Positions 15,278-24,606 are shown, counted from the stretch's first letter. The stretch: DNA of 27,596 nt from Thiofilum sp039797965 (GCA_039797965.1 JBDKGX010000027.1:1-27596), one strand, 5' to 3'. The notes: generated by a model not told the origin, from the sequence alone. Made by a program: numbers and translations.

Positions 15278-18200
15278 TTAGAACCGTCTTAAATCTAGTG
15301 TATTAGGGAATTCCGTATTGACTTCTTCTTTAGGGGGTTCCATGGGCATATCCACCGCTCCATTGGCGTAGAACTGGCGAGTTGCCTCAGACAACGGCTT
15401 GGCTTCCAGTACTTCGGGAGTGTTAGTGATCATTTGGAACCGAGAGAAGCGTCTACCTTCAGCCTCGTAGGCATTGACAGGGAAGGTTTCATAACTACGT
15501 CCACCAGGATGTACCACGTGATAAGTACAACCGCCTATCGAGCGCCCATTCCACGTATCCACAATGTCAAACACCAAAGGTGATTGCACTGGAATCGTAG
15601 GATGTAGGGCTGAGGGGGGTTGCCATGCGCGGAATTTTACCCCTGCTACGTACTCGCCTTTTACTCCGGTATTTTGCAACGGAACCCGTCGTCCGTTACA
15701 CACCAGAACATAGCGCTCATTACGGATACCCGTAATTTTAACTTGAATCCGTTCCATTGAGGAGTCGACAAAGCGAGCTGTACCTTGACTACTCATTTCC
15801 TCACCCAGCACACTCCAAGGCTCTAACGCGGCACGTATTTCAATTTCAATGCCCCGATATTGCACTCGTCCAAACACTGGGAAGCGGAATTCATGGAAAG
15901 GTTTGAGCCATTCGAGTTGGAAGGGGAAACCAGCCGCTTGTAAATCAGCACACACATCACGCATATCTTCCCAAACAAAATGAGGCAACATAAAGCGGTT
16001 GTGTAAATCCGTTCCCCAACGTACTAGCTTTTGCTGATATGGTTTTTTCCAAAAATGCGCTACAAATGTACGCAGTAATAACATTTGTACCAAGGACATA
16101 CGTGCATGCGGCGGCATTTCAAAGGCACGTAGTTCTAATAAACCTTGACGCCCACTGTAGGAGTCTGGTGAGTAAAGTTTATCAATACAAAACTCAGCAC
16201 GATGCGTATTACCTGTAATGTCAGTCAGTAGATTACGCAGCAAACGATCCACTAACCACGGCTGATTAACCTCACCTGTGGGCATGTGTTGAAAAGCAAT
16301 TTCTAATTCATACAAGGCGCTATCACGCGCCTCATCCACACGAGGCGCTTGGCTAGTAGGACCAATAAAAGTCCCTGAAAAGAGATAGGAAAGCCCCGGA
16401 TGATTTTGCCAATAGGTAATAAAGCTGCGTAGTAAGTCAGGACGACGTAAGAATGGGCTATCAATGGGTTTTGCAGCCCCTAAGGTGACATGGTTCCCCC
16501 CGCCCGTACCCGTATGACGACCATCGAGCATGAATTTTTCAGCCACCAAACGTGACAGTCGAGCTTCTTCGTACAAGGTTTCAGTGTTGTGTACTAACTC
16601 ATTCCATGAATTCGCGGGGTGAATATTGACTTCAATAACGCCGGGGTCGGGAGTGACTTTAAATGATTTTAGACGAGGGTCACTGGGAGGTTCATAGCCC
16701 TCAATCAGCACAGGCATATGGAGTTGTTCAGCAGTCTGCTCGATGGTGCTGATCAGCTCGGCATAGTGCTCTAGGTGATGGAGTGGGGGTAAAAAGATAT
16801 GCATACGCCCATTACGAGCTTCTACACACAAAGCTGTGCGGATGATTTCACCATAGTACTCTTTAGGATAAGACTTGAGTGCTTTTTTAGTGGTCGTAGT
16901 CGTCAGTGGTGGTAGATCATCGAGAGGGTCAGGTTTGGATTCGATTTCTCGCTCATTCAGCGGGGTATGTTGCAAGCTATCGAGGGGCAAGCGTAAACCC
17001 ATCGGTGAGTTGCCCGGAATCAAGTACATTGCCTCACGACGGAAGTACCACGGCGCACTATCCCAGTTTTGCTCGACCACATTCCAACGCAAGGGCAGGG
17101 CATAACCGTTAGGAGTATTAAGACCGCGTTGTAAAGCGAGTACTAAGTCATTGCGATAGTCGCTATTTTTCACATCGAGGCTGAGCCAGTCGACATTAAT
17201 TGGTTGACTAGCTTCTTTCCACAAATAGTACAAACGATCTTCATAGCCTTCCACTAAAAATCGCGGGTCTAAGCCTAGGTTGGTGGCTAAAGTACTAGCG
17301 AATTGGTTGGCATGCTCTAAGCCATAGCCATAATTTTTATTATCATCGGCGACTAAGTTTGGATCATTCCATAGTGGCTCACCATCGACACGCCAATAGC
17401 AGCTTAATGCCCAGCGTGGGAAAGGTTCGCCGGGGTACCATTTGCCTTGCCCAAAATGCAGCAAACTACCGGAGCTAAAGGCTTGTTGCATGCGACGAAA
17501 TAACACTCCCGCTCGCTCACGTTTGTGCTCACCTAGTGCTGCCTGATTCCATTGAGCGCTTTCCATATCGTCGACCGATACAAAAGTGGGTTCGCCGCCC
17601 ATGGTTAAGCGCACATCTTGAGATACTAAACTGGCTTCAACTTGATGACCTAGCGCCATAATGTCCGCCCATTGAGCATCGGTATACGGTTTTGTGACTC
17701 GTGGGTCTTCACGAAGACGTCTAACCGTATTAGAAAACTCCAGAGTGGATTCGCAAATATCAGTAAATCCGTCAATCGGAGCCGCACTGCTAGGCGAAGG
17801 AGTGCAAGCCAATGGAATATGCCCAGTACTCGCAAATAACCCAGAAGTGGGGTCTAGTCCCACCCAACCCGCACCAGGTAAATAGACTTCAGTCCACGCA
17901 TGTAAGTCAGTAAAATCCTCAGCAGGGCCATTAGGGCCATCGAGTGCTTTGACATCCGGAGTGAGTTGTACCAAGTACCCCGAAACGAAACGGGCAGCGA
18001 GTCCTAAATGCCGTAAAATTTGCACCAAGAGCCACGCACTATCACGGCATGAGCCTGTTTTGAGTGTTAGGGTTTGCTCACAACTTTGTACCCCCGGCTC
18101 CATACGAATATTGTATTTAATATCTTGTTGGAGACGTTGATTGATAGCGACTAAAAATAAAATGGTATTAGTTTGTGAGTAATCGACCCCTTTAATCCAT

Positions 18201-18586
18201 TCTTTAAGAAGCTCGCCCTCTTCACGCACTTCCAGATATGGAATCAGCTCTTTAGCCAATTCAGCGTCGTATTGAAACGGGAACTTTTGGGCATATTCTT
18301 CTACGAAAAAATCAAAAGGATTAATTTCAATCAAATCAGCAGTCAAATTGACTTCAACACTCATTGCTTGAGTGCGCTCATTAAACACAATACGCGCTAA
18401 CCAGTTACCAAACGGGTCTTGTTGCCAATTAATAAAATGGTTTTCGGGTTTTACCGTGAGTGAATACGCTAACACAGGAGTACGTGTATGAGCGGCGGGA
18501 CGTAACCGAATCACATGGGGGGATAAACCCACAAAGCGGTCAAAATGATAAGTCGTTTTATGATTGAGGGTAACGTGAATGCTCAT
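15278..18586 (-). CDS. transglutaminase-like plus DUF2126 protein
   Basis: A 1102-residue two-part protein. Residues 1-90 match the bacterial transglutaminase-like N-terminal region; 160-250 are the transglutaminase core with Cys180 (LKTGSCRDSAW), His229 (DLHAWTEVYL) and Asp245 (GWVGLDPTSG), a complete Cys-His-Asp triad. From about 310 to the end is DUF2126, with landmarks RLTMGGEPTFVS, FGQGKWYPGEPFPRWAL and GGGNHVTLGAAKP. The length is normal for this fused family. It is the third gene of an operon with alpha-E and circularly permuted ATP-grasp genes, a combination predicted in the literature (amidoligase surveys of Iyer and Aravind) to make or edit peptide-type amide bonds. No signal peptide is seen, so action in the cytoplasm is likely. 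The product is unknown. Confidence 0.92.
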   Translation of the reverse strand: MSIHVTLNHKTTYHFDRFVGLSPHVIRLRPAAHTRTPVLAYSLTVKPENHFINWQQDPFGNWLARIVFNERTQAMSVEVNLTADLIEINPFDFFVEEYAQKFPFQYDAELAKELIPYLEVREEGELLKEWIKGVDYSQTNTILFLVAINQRLQQDIKYNIRMEPGVQSCEQTLTLKTGSCRDSAWLLVQILRHLGLAARFVSGYLVQLTPDVKALDGPNGPAEDFTDLHAWTEVYLPGAGWVGLDPTSGLFASTGHIPLACTPSPSSAAPIDGFTDICESTLEFSNTVRRLREDPRVTKPYTDAQWADIMALGHQVEASLVSQDVRLTMGGEPTFVSVDDMESAQWNQAALGEHKRERAGVLFRRMQQAFSSGSLLHFGQGKWYPGEPFPRWALSCYWRVDGEPLWNDPNLVADDNKNYGYGLEHANQFASTLATNLGLDPRFLVEGYEDRLYYLWKEASQPINVDWLSLDVKNSDYRNDLVLALQRGLNTPNGYALPLRWNVVEQNWDSAPWYFRREAMYLIPGNSPMGLRLPLDSLQHTPLNEREIESKPDPLDDLPPLTTTTTKKALKSYPKEYYGEIIRTALCVEARNGRMHIFLPPLHHLEHYAELISTIEQTAEQLHMPVLIEGYEPPSDPRLKSFKVTPDPGVIEVNIHPANSWNELVHNTETLYEEARLSRLVAEKFMLDGRHTGTGGGNHVTLGAAKPIDSPFLRRPDLLRSFITYWQNHPGLSYLFSGTFIGPTSQAPRVDEARDSALYELEIAFQHMPTGEVNQPWLVDRLLRNLLTDITGNTHRAEFCIDKLYSPDSYSGRQGLLELRAFEMPPHARMSLVQMLLLRTFVAHFWKKPYQQKLVRWGTDLHNRFMLPHFVWEDMRDVCADLQAAGFPFQLEWLKPFHEFRFPVFGRVQYRGIEIEIRAALEPWSVLGEEMSSQGTARFVDSSMERIQVKITGIRNERYVLVCNGRRVPLQNTGVKGEYVAGVKFRAWQPPSALHPTIPVQSPLVFDIVDTWNGRSIGGCTYHVVHPGGRSYETFPVNAYEAEGRRFSRFQMITNTPEVLEAKPLSEATRQFYANGAVDMPMEPPKEEVNTEFPNTLDLRRF

Positions 18587-18616
18587 GACGTTCTCTTTGC
18601 TGGAATCAGAAAGGGA

Positions 18617-18634
18617 GCGAGAGTCGAGTCTCGC
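18617..18634 (-). promoter_or_regulatory. intercistronic hairpin in transglutaminase operon
   Basis: GCGAGA (18617-18622) and TCTCGC (18629-18634) pair around a 6-base loop, with flanking GGG/CCC able to extend the stem. It lies in the 66-base space between the alpha-E stop and the transglutaminase start. There is no T-run, so mRNA processing or partial attenuation is more likely than full termination. Confidence 0.4.
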
Positions 18635-18652
18635 CCATGAGAGTAAATAGGA

Positions 18653-19639
18653 TTAATAGCCTTGGCGTTGTGATTGCCCAGCTTGGGTTTGAGTTTGGCT
18701 AAAAGTCGGGTAGAACCACGTTTTAGCAATTTGCCCTTGTAGCTCGCCTAATTCACCTTGTAGTGAATCCATTAAATGATGAATTTGATCAGCAGGGATA
18801 GAGGCTATATCAGCGCTTGCTAAGTGATCACGAATTTTTTGCAAACGAGCAATAGGAAATTCCGGATGAGGTAAGTAGCACATACGACGGACTATAGCAG
18901 ATAATGAATAACTCACCGAACCGGGGAAAATCGGGTCTTTTAACAAGAAATTCATGGCTTTAACGCCATTCAAACGTGAGTGAACGTGTTGCATATACAT
19001 TTGTCGTGCACTAAGCGCTTGTAATAAATTACCCCACAGTATCCCCTCATAGCGGCGCAAAATCGCACTACGATCATCCGCCAATAACAGCGAAGTCATT
19101 TCTAAAATGCGAGTACTCATATCAGCACGTTCGACATGTTTGCCGATTTGCATAAAGTCAAAGGTATTATCACGACTCATATGGCTATCCAGTGCACCGC
19201 GAATACACTGACAATGCTCCATGACTTGACGCATAAACAATTGGCGTAAATGACGGTTAGAGGTATTAGGCAGTGATTCATTCATCAACAGATGAATACG
19301 ATTCGCTTGTTCCCACACCTCTTCAGGAAGGACGTTGAGTGAAGTACGAATATTTTCCCTGACCATCGCTAAAGAGCTAGCCAGAGAAGACGCATTGTTC
19401 CGGTCGGCTACGAGGAATTGCATAATGTTTTGTTCACTGGCAACCGGATAATGCTTACGAAATGCCTGCTCAGCATTAAATAAACGTACTAAGGTATACC
19501 AATCGATTTCCATCCGATCAGGCAAGTCCATGAGAAGTGAAGTATGGACATGAATGAGACGAGCCGTTTTTTCAGCCCGCTCTAAATAGCGTGCCATCCA
19601 ATACACCCGTTCAGCCACTTGGGATAACATGGTAATCAT
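18653..19639 (-). CDS. alpha-E domain protein (DUF403)
   Basis: A 328-residue all-helical protein of the alpha-E family. The N-terminus MLSQVAERVYWMARYLERAEKTARL is the family hallmark. No catalytic motif is known; the family almost always accompanies the ATP-grasp and transglutaminase genes found on either side here and is thought to assist them. The family-typical start is the fourth codon, but the ATG at 19639 has AGGAG at 8 bases and overlaps the ATP-grasp stop (ATGA), so I keep it. Translational coupling with the upstream gene is expected. Confidence 0.92.
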   Translation of the reverse strand: MITMLSQVAERVYWMARYLERAEKTARLIHVHTSLLMDLPDRMEIDWYTLVRLFNAEQAFRKHYPVASEQNIMQFLVADRNNASSLASSLAMVRENIRTSLNVLPEEVWEQANRIHLLMNESLPNTSNRHLRQLFMRQVMEHCQCIRGALDSHMSRDNTFDFMQIGKHVERADMSTRILEMTSLLLADDRSAILRRYEGILWGNLLQALSARQMYMQHVHSRLNGVKAMNFLLKDPIFPGSVSYSLSAIVRRMCYLPHPEFPIARLQKIRDHLASADIASIPADQIHHLMDSLQGELGELQGQIAKTWFYPTFSQTQTQAGQSQRQGY

Positions 19640-21120
19640 ACTTCAATCTCCTGTGTGCTGGGGCTGTTAAAGTCGGGCATTTCCTCATTCACAATCCATG
19701 TATCCTTACTGCCGCCCCCTTGTGAGGAGTTGACCACTAAAGAGCCTTTGACTAATGCCACACGAGTCAAGCCGCCTTGAGTCACGTAGATATCTTTACC
19801 ACTGAGAATAAAGGGGCGTAAATCAACGTGACGACCTTGAATCCCCTCATCGGCAACCGTTGGATTAATAGATAAACTCAATGTTGGCTGAGCAATATAG
19901 TTATTAGGATTTTCCTGAATCAGGGTGCGGAATTCTTCAACTTTTTCAGGGGTGGAATGAGGACCCACTAACATACCGTAGCCACCCGATTCATTAGCAG
20001 GCTTTACAACTAGTTCAGCAAGGTGATCCAGTACATACTCCCGATCTTCATCACGACGACAGACCCAAGTAGGTACATTAGGAAGCGTTGCTTCTTCTCC
20101 TAGATAGTACTTAATCATCTCGGGTACGTAAGCATAAATGACCTTGTCATCGGCAACCCCGCAGCCCGGCGCATTAGCAATCGCCACTTTGCCTTCACGC
20201 CATGCCCGCATAATACCCGGAATCCCTAAAATAGAGTCTTTGCGAAAGACTTCAGGATCAATAAAATCATCATCAATGCGGCGGTAAATCACATCGACGC
20301 GCTCTAAGCCTTTAATGGTTTTCATATAGACATAATTGTCATTACCTACCATTAAATCAGAGCCTTCTAACAGTACTAGACCGGCTTGTCGTGCTAAAAA
20401 CGCATGCTCAAAGTAGGCAGAGTTATAGATACCTGGGGTCAATAGGGCGATAGTCGGATGATCTAAATCAGGGCGTAAGGAGGCCAACATTTCATACAAT
20501 TGGGCAGGATAGGCACTGACGGGGCGGATGGGCATTAATTTAAAAATTTCGGGTAATACCCGTTTAGTAATGGTGCGATTTTCCAGCATATAAGCCACAC
20601 CAGAGGGGACACGTAAATTATCCTCCAATACATACATAATCCCATCACTATGGCGCACTAAATCAGAGCCACAAATATTAGCCCACACACCATGAGGGGG
20701 CGTCATACCCTCGCAAGGCGCACGATAACCTTTGGATTGATACACCACATCAGCAGGAATAACCCCGTCTTTTATAATTTTTCCGCCATTGTAAATGTCT
20801 TGAATGAACATATTTAGTGCACGAATACGTTGCTTAAGCCCCATTTCGATGCTATCCCATTCTTGACCGGGGATAATGCGTGGAATGATATCAAAAGGCC
20901 AAGCGCGGTCGATATTGCCCGCATCGCTATAAATCGTAAAGGTAATACCCATTTGCCGAATGGTTGCTTCTGCTTCACTCACACACTGTTTAAAGCGTTG
21001 CGGCGAGAGTGCGCTTAAAAATTCCACTAGACGCTCGCTGGTAGGGCGTGGCTGCCCCTGCTCTGCAATAAGCTCGTCGTAATAATTCTTAGGGTGGTAA
21101 AGGTTCCATTCCTGACGCAT
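19636..21120 (-). CDS. circularly permuted ATP-grasp protein
   Basis: A 494-residue protein of the circularly permuted type 2 ATP-grasp family. Landmarks: FDIIPRIIPGQEW, RALNMFIQDIYNGG, DLVRHSDGIMYVLEDNLRVPSG, NAPGCGVADDK, VVKPANESGGYGM (nucleotide-binding lysine and glycine loop) and LVVNSSQGGGSKDTW near the C-terminus. ATP-grasp enzymes activate a carboxylate as acyl-phosphate and join it to an amine; the substrate of this group is not established. It is the first gene of the three-gene operon. The ribosome binding site is modest (GGGA). Confidence 0.92.
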   Translation of the reverse strand: MRQEWNLYHPKNYYDELIAEQGQPRPTSERLVEFLSALSPQRFKQCVSEAEATIRQMGITFTIYSDAGNIDRAWPFDIIPRIIPGQEWDSIEMGLKQRIRALNMFIQDIYNGGKIIKDGVIPADVVYQSKGYRAPCEGMTPPHGVWANICGSDLVRHSDGIMYVLEDNLRVPSGVAYMLENRTITKRVLPEIFKLMPIRPVSAYPAQLYEMLASLRPDLDHPTIALLTPGIYNSAYFEHAFLARQAGLVLLEGSDLMVGNDNYVYMKTIKGLERVDVIYRRIDDDFIDPEVFRKDSILGIPGIMRAWREGKVAIANAPGCGVADDKVIYAYVPEMIKYYLGEEATLPNVPTWVCRRDEDREYVLDHLAELVVKPANESGGYGMLVGPHSTPEKVEEFRTLIQENPNNYIAQPTLSLSINPTVADEGIQGRHVDLRPFILSGKDIYVTQGGLTRVALVKGSLVVNSSQGGGSKDTWIVNEEMPDFNSPSTQEIEV

Positions 21121-21271
21121 AGGGTGATTCCCAAACTGAGTTGTTGTTAGTAAGGTTTTAGGTAGGCGTAAATAGCAAGATTAAGTACTCCTACCTAACA
21201 GCTCGTACTTTCTAGCTTATAACTAAGCAAGAAGCATGCCGTTTTTTTATTATTAAATGGCCAGTACTGTA

Positions 21272-21514
21272 TTAAAGTTTTGGTGCTTTGGTGCTACTAA
21301 AGGGGCTGAACAGCTCAGTCCACTTAGTCCACGTGTCTGTATTACCTAAAATACCAGCGCGGAAAAACTGTAATGGATCATATCCATCGGTACCTGTACG
21401 AAGGCGTTGGAGCATTTCCTCCATTACCGCTTCATTGAATTTTTGAACGTCTGGCAAACCAACCAAGCGGCGCATTTCTTCGGGAGTGAGATCCACATCA
21501 ATCGTGACTTTCAT
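21272..21514 (-). CDS. DUF6489-type small protein
   Basis: An 80-residue soluble protein starting MKVTIDVDLTPEEMRRLVGLPDV, the hallmark of the DUF6489 family, whose function is unknown. GGAGGA sits 6 bases before the ATG at 21514; the frame is open for nine more codons upstream but that would bypass this very good site. The C-terminal half (FFRAGILGNTDTWTKWTELF) is amphipathic. It lies 151 bases upstream of the ATP-grasp start on the same strand; whether they share a transcript is unclear. Confidence 0.75.
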   Translation of the reverse strand: MKVTIDVDLTPEEMRRLVGLPDVQKFNEAVMEEMLQRLRTGTDGYDPLQFFRAGILGNTDTWTKWTELFSPFSSTKAPKL

Positions 21515-21949
21515 ACTGAGTCCTCCTGCGTATGTTGTCAAAGTACTTAGCTATGATGAGCATATTTAGTAAAATTTTCTAGCGCTAGTATGAAAAATAA
21601 GGAGTAGGTGAAAGTAACACTATCGTGGTGATCAGCTTTACTTCAATAAATTTAGTAGCTTAAGTGAAAATAATTTAAGCTATGCACAGTCTGTAAAAAA
21701 GTAATAGTGGTTATTGCTTAATAAGCATTACGTCACCGTTGAGTTAATTAGAGTGGCGAACCCTATTTAAAAAACATAAATCAAAGCTAGTAAGTTGATT
21801 AGATTGACTTAGATGATGTCGGTAATACAGTCTTTAAACATTAGTCATCACTGTAGTTTTTTATGAGAGCAGCGGTGATTTTAAATAAGAATTTTCGTGA
21901 TAAATAAATATAAATTTTCTAAAAATAAAAGTTATATTACTCAAGTATG
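21515..21949. other. AT-rich gap, no gene seen
   Basis: About 435 bases with many stops in every frame. It should contain the promoter of the DUF6489 gene. One AGTACT at 21542-21547. No RNA gene signature found. Confidence 0.5.
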
Positions 21950-21986
21950 AGTACTTAGCCAGCAACTGAGTGACTGACTAAGTACT
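21950..21986 (-). terminator. AGTACT-bearing hairpin after vWD-like gene
   Basis: AGTACTTAG (21950-21958) and CTAAGTACT (21978-21986) are perfect 9-bp inverse complements with a 19-base loop, starting 11 bases past the minus-strand stop at 21998. On the minus strand it is followed by an AT-rich tract (TAATATAACTTTTATTTTTAG), consistent with termination. Confidence 0.6.
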
Positions 21987-21997
21987 TAAGCGACGCG

Positions 21998-23077
21998 TTA
22001 GTCAGCACTACCTGTAGCACTAACTTTGGCTTTATCAACGAAACCACTAGTACCATTAAAACGATTAAAGTTAGCAAAGTTAGTGTCAAATAAGTCTTTA
22101 ACTTCGTAGAACTTATAGGTGCTAGTATCACCTTTAGCAGCAATACCACCCTCTAGTTTTTGTAAAACACCGCCCCCTTGAGCTTTGCTGCCTTCTTCGC
22201 CATCCCGTTTTTTGCCGTCACCATCAGCCGTTTGCCCCCAGAAACCATGTGGCATAACACCATCGGCAGCCACATTACTACTTTTGAAGTTAAGGGCTAG
22301 CTCACCACTTTTAAGACCCGAAGTGATTTCGTACTCAGGTGTTTTAATCGTTAAGTCAGTACCTTGTTTTTTTACACTGCTGGAGCCTAACTGATAGGTA
22401 CCATCTTTGAGTACTTTATTATTAATGGACAGCTCACCTTTTTCAGTAAATTTAATATTGTGAGTACCTTGTTCATTTTTAATAGTGGCACCAATAGAGC
22501 CCATTAAAGTTTGATCAGACTCTTTAGCTCTAAATGCTGCATTGAGCTGAAGGTTTTTGTCACTTAAAATATTGTAGGTTTTGCCTGCTTCACCTTTAAT
22601 ATCGTATTTTTCCCCATCAGCTCCAACAAAGTGTGGGTCACCCCAAATAGTCGAGCCGGAATTAACACCAATAACAGGTAAAGATATAGAGGGAATGTTT
22701 TGTTGAGTCAACGGATTAGAGATAGTACTACTACCGTTATTTAACCCCCAAGAGCCGCCCCCTAGTAGTCCCCCATTATTCAAGCCCCAAGAACTACCTC
22801 CTAGTAAGCCTCCCCCATTATTCGTTCCTAACATTCCACCAGCCCCTAAAGCCCCCCCTAATAATCCGCCAAGACCATTAGAGCCTTGATTGAAAAGTGC
22901 CAACAGTTGGTTAATGAGGTTAATAATAGATGAGCTATTAAATCCCATATTTCCATTATTAAATAAATTTATATTTCCAGTGTTAGAGCTATTAGTAGTA
23001 ACGCTAGGTTTAGTAGGCAATACAGCAGAGGTAGTGGGTTTAGTATTTAAGGCTAAGTAAGATTGGGTAGTCATCAT
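21998..23077 (-). CDS. Gly/Asn-rich protein with GDPH von Willebrand D-like domain
   Basis: A 359-residue protein with no cysteine, no classical signal peptide and no membrane helix. Residues 1-60 are Thr/Ser/Asn-rich with one short amphipathic helix (IINLINQLLALFNQ, 51-64). Residues 65-115 are Gly/Leu/Asn repeats (GLLGG, SWGLNNG). Residues 143-300 begin with IWGDPHFVGADGEKYDIKG, the entry motif of von Willebrand type D domains (GDPH at 146-149). GDPH is also where some mucin D domains and the rhizobial effector NopE (DUF1521) self-cleave between Asp and Pro. The repetitive cysteine-free N-terminus recalls harpins. Of two tandem ATG codons the second (23074) is 6 bases from AAGGA and more likely used. 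Extracellular fate is inference. Confidence 0.6.
   Translation of the reverse strand: MMTTQSYLALNTKPTTSAVLPTKPSVTTNSSNTGNINLFNNGNMGFNSSSIINLINQLLALFNQGSNGLGGLLGGALGAGGMLGTNNGGGLLGGSSWGLNNGGLLGGGSWGLNNGSSTISNPLTQQNIPSISLPVIGVNSGSTIWGDPHFVGADGEKYDIKGEAGKTYNILSDKNLQLNAAFRAKESDQTLMGSIGATIKNEQGTHNIKFTEKGELSINNKVLKDGTYQLGSSSVKKQGTDLTIKTPEYEITSGLKSGELALNFKSSNVAADGVMPHGFWGQTADGDGKKRDGEEGSKAQGGGVLQKLEGGIAAKGDTSTYKFYEVKDLFDTNFANFNRFNGTSGFVDKAKVSATGSAD
22736..22816 (-). repeat. short tandem repeat coding LLGG-SWGLNN units
   Basis: Two near-identical units of about 40 bases encode GGLLGG followed by S-S-W or G-S-W and GLNN (residues 88-114). Related Gly-Leu units precede them, so the Gly-rich region probably grew by small duplications. 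Confidence 0.7.
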
Positions 23078-23514
23078 GTATCCTTGAAGTAAGTATAAAT
23101 AAAATGTCTAGTTTTTATTGAGTACATTTACTTTTTTTAATGAGTTTTTGCTAATGCTAGTACGATGTTCAGTCAGTTATTTTCTATAAAAGGTAGTTTG
23201 TGTGTTTTTTCATTAATAGAAATCTATTAGCATTTAGGCTTTTAAGATTTTGTTTTTAAAGCTAAGTTAGTAGTGAGTTAAGGCTGATAGCTTAAAGTAA
23301 ATAGATTTTTGTAATGTGTTATTAAATAATAAATAAAATTAATGCTAATGTGGCAAATATATTTTTTAGCGAAAAATTTTTTAACTAAATCTATAAATGA
23401 GCTCTCGAACAGTGAGAGGATGACTAATAAATTCTGTTTTGATGAGTTTGCCTAAGTATTTGCGAGGGAAAAATCTTAAGCGTATGCTAAGCCGCTTTGC
23501 TAGTGGATAGGTTT
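23078..23514. other. divergent AT-rich gap
   Basis: About 437 bases between the vWD-like gene and the TauE-type gene, holding promoters in both directions. A small stem TAATAG-AAAT-CTATTA lies at 23214-23229. No AGTACT word occurs here, unlike most convergent gaps. No gene seen. Confidence 0.5.
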
Positions 23515-24291
23515 ATGGTAGACGGTTGGTTAAGTTTGGGGACTTTGCCTTGGGAAACAGTTGCTACGCTAGTAGCCTTAGCAGGTTTTGCAGGATGGGT
23601 AGATTCGATTGGTGGCGGGGGCGGATTGATCACTATTCCAGCGCTATTATGGGCAGGTTTACCCCCTGTACAAGTATTGGCTACTAATAAATTACAAAGT
23701 AGTTTTGGTTCTTTGACGGCAACTATTAATTATACTCGGCAAGGTTATTTAAAACCCAGTGACTATAAAGTAGCTATAGTACTTACTTTTATAGGTTCAG
23801 CCTTAGGTGCTTTGCTAGTACAGCAAATTGATAGCTCGATTCTGAGCAAAATAATACCCTTTCTCATGATCGCTTTTGCTTTGTACTTTATTTTTGCGCC
23901 CGCCTTAAATGACCAAGACCGTCAAAGGCGTATTACCTTGATTGGATTTGGTTTAACGGCTGGATTAGGCATTGGATTTTATGATGGTTTTTTTGGACCA
24001 GGCACAGGTACTTTCTTTGTGATGGCAGCAGTATTGTTGTTAGGCTTGGGTATTCAAAAAGCTACAGGATTAACAAAATTATTAAATTTTACCAGTAATC
24101 TAGCCGCTTTAATTATTTTTGCCCTACATGGAGAAGTACTGTGGGCGTTAGGTATATTGATGGGGCTTGGGCAAATCGCAGGTAGTTTTATTGGTTCACA
24201 AATGGCTAGTAAACATGGTGCTAAATTGATTCGTCCAGTATTAGTAGTGGTGTCGTTAGCTGTATCTATTAAATTACTGATATGGAACTAG
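23515..24291 (+). CDS. TauE/SafE (TSUP) family membrane permease
   Basis: A 258-residue integral membrane protein of the sulfite exporter TauE/SafE family. The hallmark first repeat GFAGWVDSIGGGGGLITIPAL is followed by LATNKLQSSFGSLTATINY, and the second repeat has GFYDGFFGPGTGTFF with TGLTKLLNFTSNLAALI. About eight hydrophobic segments are visible. Family members move sulfite, sulfonates or other small organic anions; specificity cannot be read here. I chose ATG 23515, preceded by GGATAGG; TTG and GTG codons upstream (23497, 23503) are alternatives. It is monocistronic, with a hairpin structure beginning 3 bases after its stop. Confidence 0.9.
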   Translation: MVDGWLSLGTLPWETVATLVALAGFAGWVDSIGGGGGLITIPALLWAGLPPVQVLATNKLQSSFGSLTATINYTRQGYLKPSDYKVAIVLTFIGSALGALLVQQIDSSILSKIIPFLMIAFALYFIFAPALNDQDRQRRITLIGFGLTAGLGIGFYDGFFGPGTGTFFVMAAVLLLGLGIQKATGLTKLLNFTSNLAALIIFALHGEVLWALGILMGLGQIAGSFIGSQMASKHGAKLIRPVLVVVSLAVSIKLLIWN

Positions 24292-24293
24292 CA

Positions 24294-24411
24294 CAGTACA
24301 GGGAGAATGACCCTCAGTTTTGCACATAAGTGTACAAAGGTCGGTGTGGCTATAAAGTTCTCTGGGCAGAAAAATACACCGATGCTTACGAAGGCCATCC
24401 TCGCTGTACTG
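24294..24411. other. 118-bp imperfect inverted-repeat structure
   Basis: The left end (24294-24312) and right end (24393-24411) pair at 16 of 19 positions, with three isolated mismatches, as a stem starting CAGTACAG/CTGTACTG. Inside, CGGTGT (24342-24347) pairs with ACACCG (24376-24381) and TTCT with AGAA at the tip, giving one long rod. It begins right after the TauE-type stop. It could be a structured RNA, a MITE-like insertion or an elaborate terminator; no target duplication was found. Confidence 0.45.
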
Positions 24412-24457
24412 ATCTTTCTAGTAGAAATTTTATTGTGTGTCATCCACAGCGGTTGCT

Positions 24458-24480
24458 TGCTATATAGATAGCACAGTTTT
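24458..24480 (+). terminator. possible intrinsic terminator
   Basis: TGCTAT (24458-24463), loop ATAG, ATAGCA (24468-24473), then CAGTTTT. It is about 170 bases beyond the TauE-type stop, after the long inverted-repeat structure. The stem is short and AT-rich. The rest of this 315-base convergent gap shows no gene. Confidence 0.35.
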
Positions 24481-24606
24481 AGTAAAAGTAAAGTAAAGCT
24501 TTGACTTGGTTGGATTTAAAAATGATTGCTTGGTGATTGATTTTTAAACGAATACAGGGGGAGCTGAATCAACTACTCCACCCGTCTAACGGTATAAAAA
24601 TAAAGA

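Noticed and set aside
24294..24411. Considered as 6S RNA, SRP RNA or tmRNA.
   Set aside because: None of the conserved sequence blocks of those RNAs is present.
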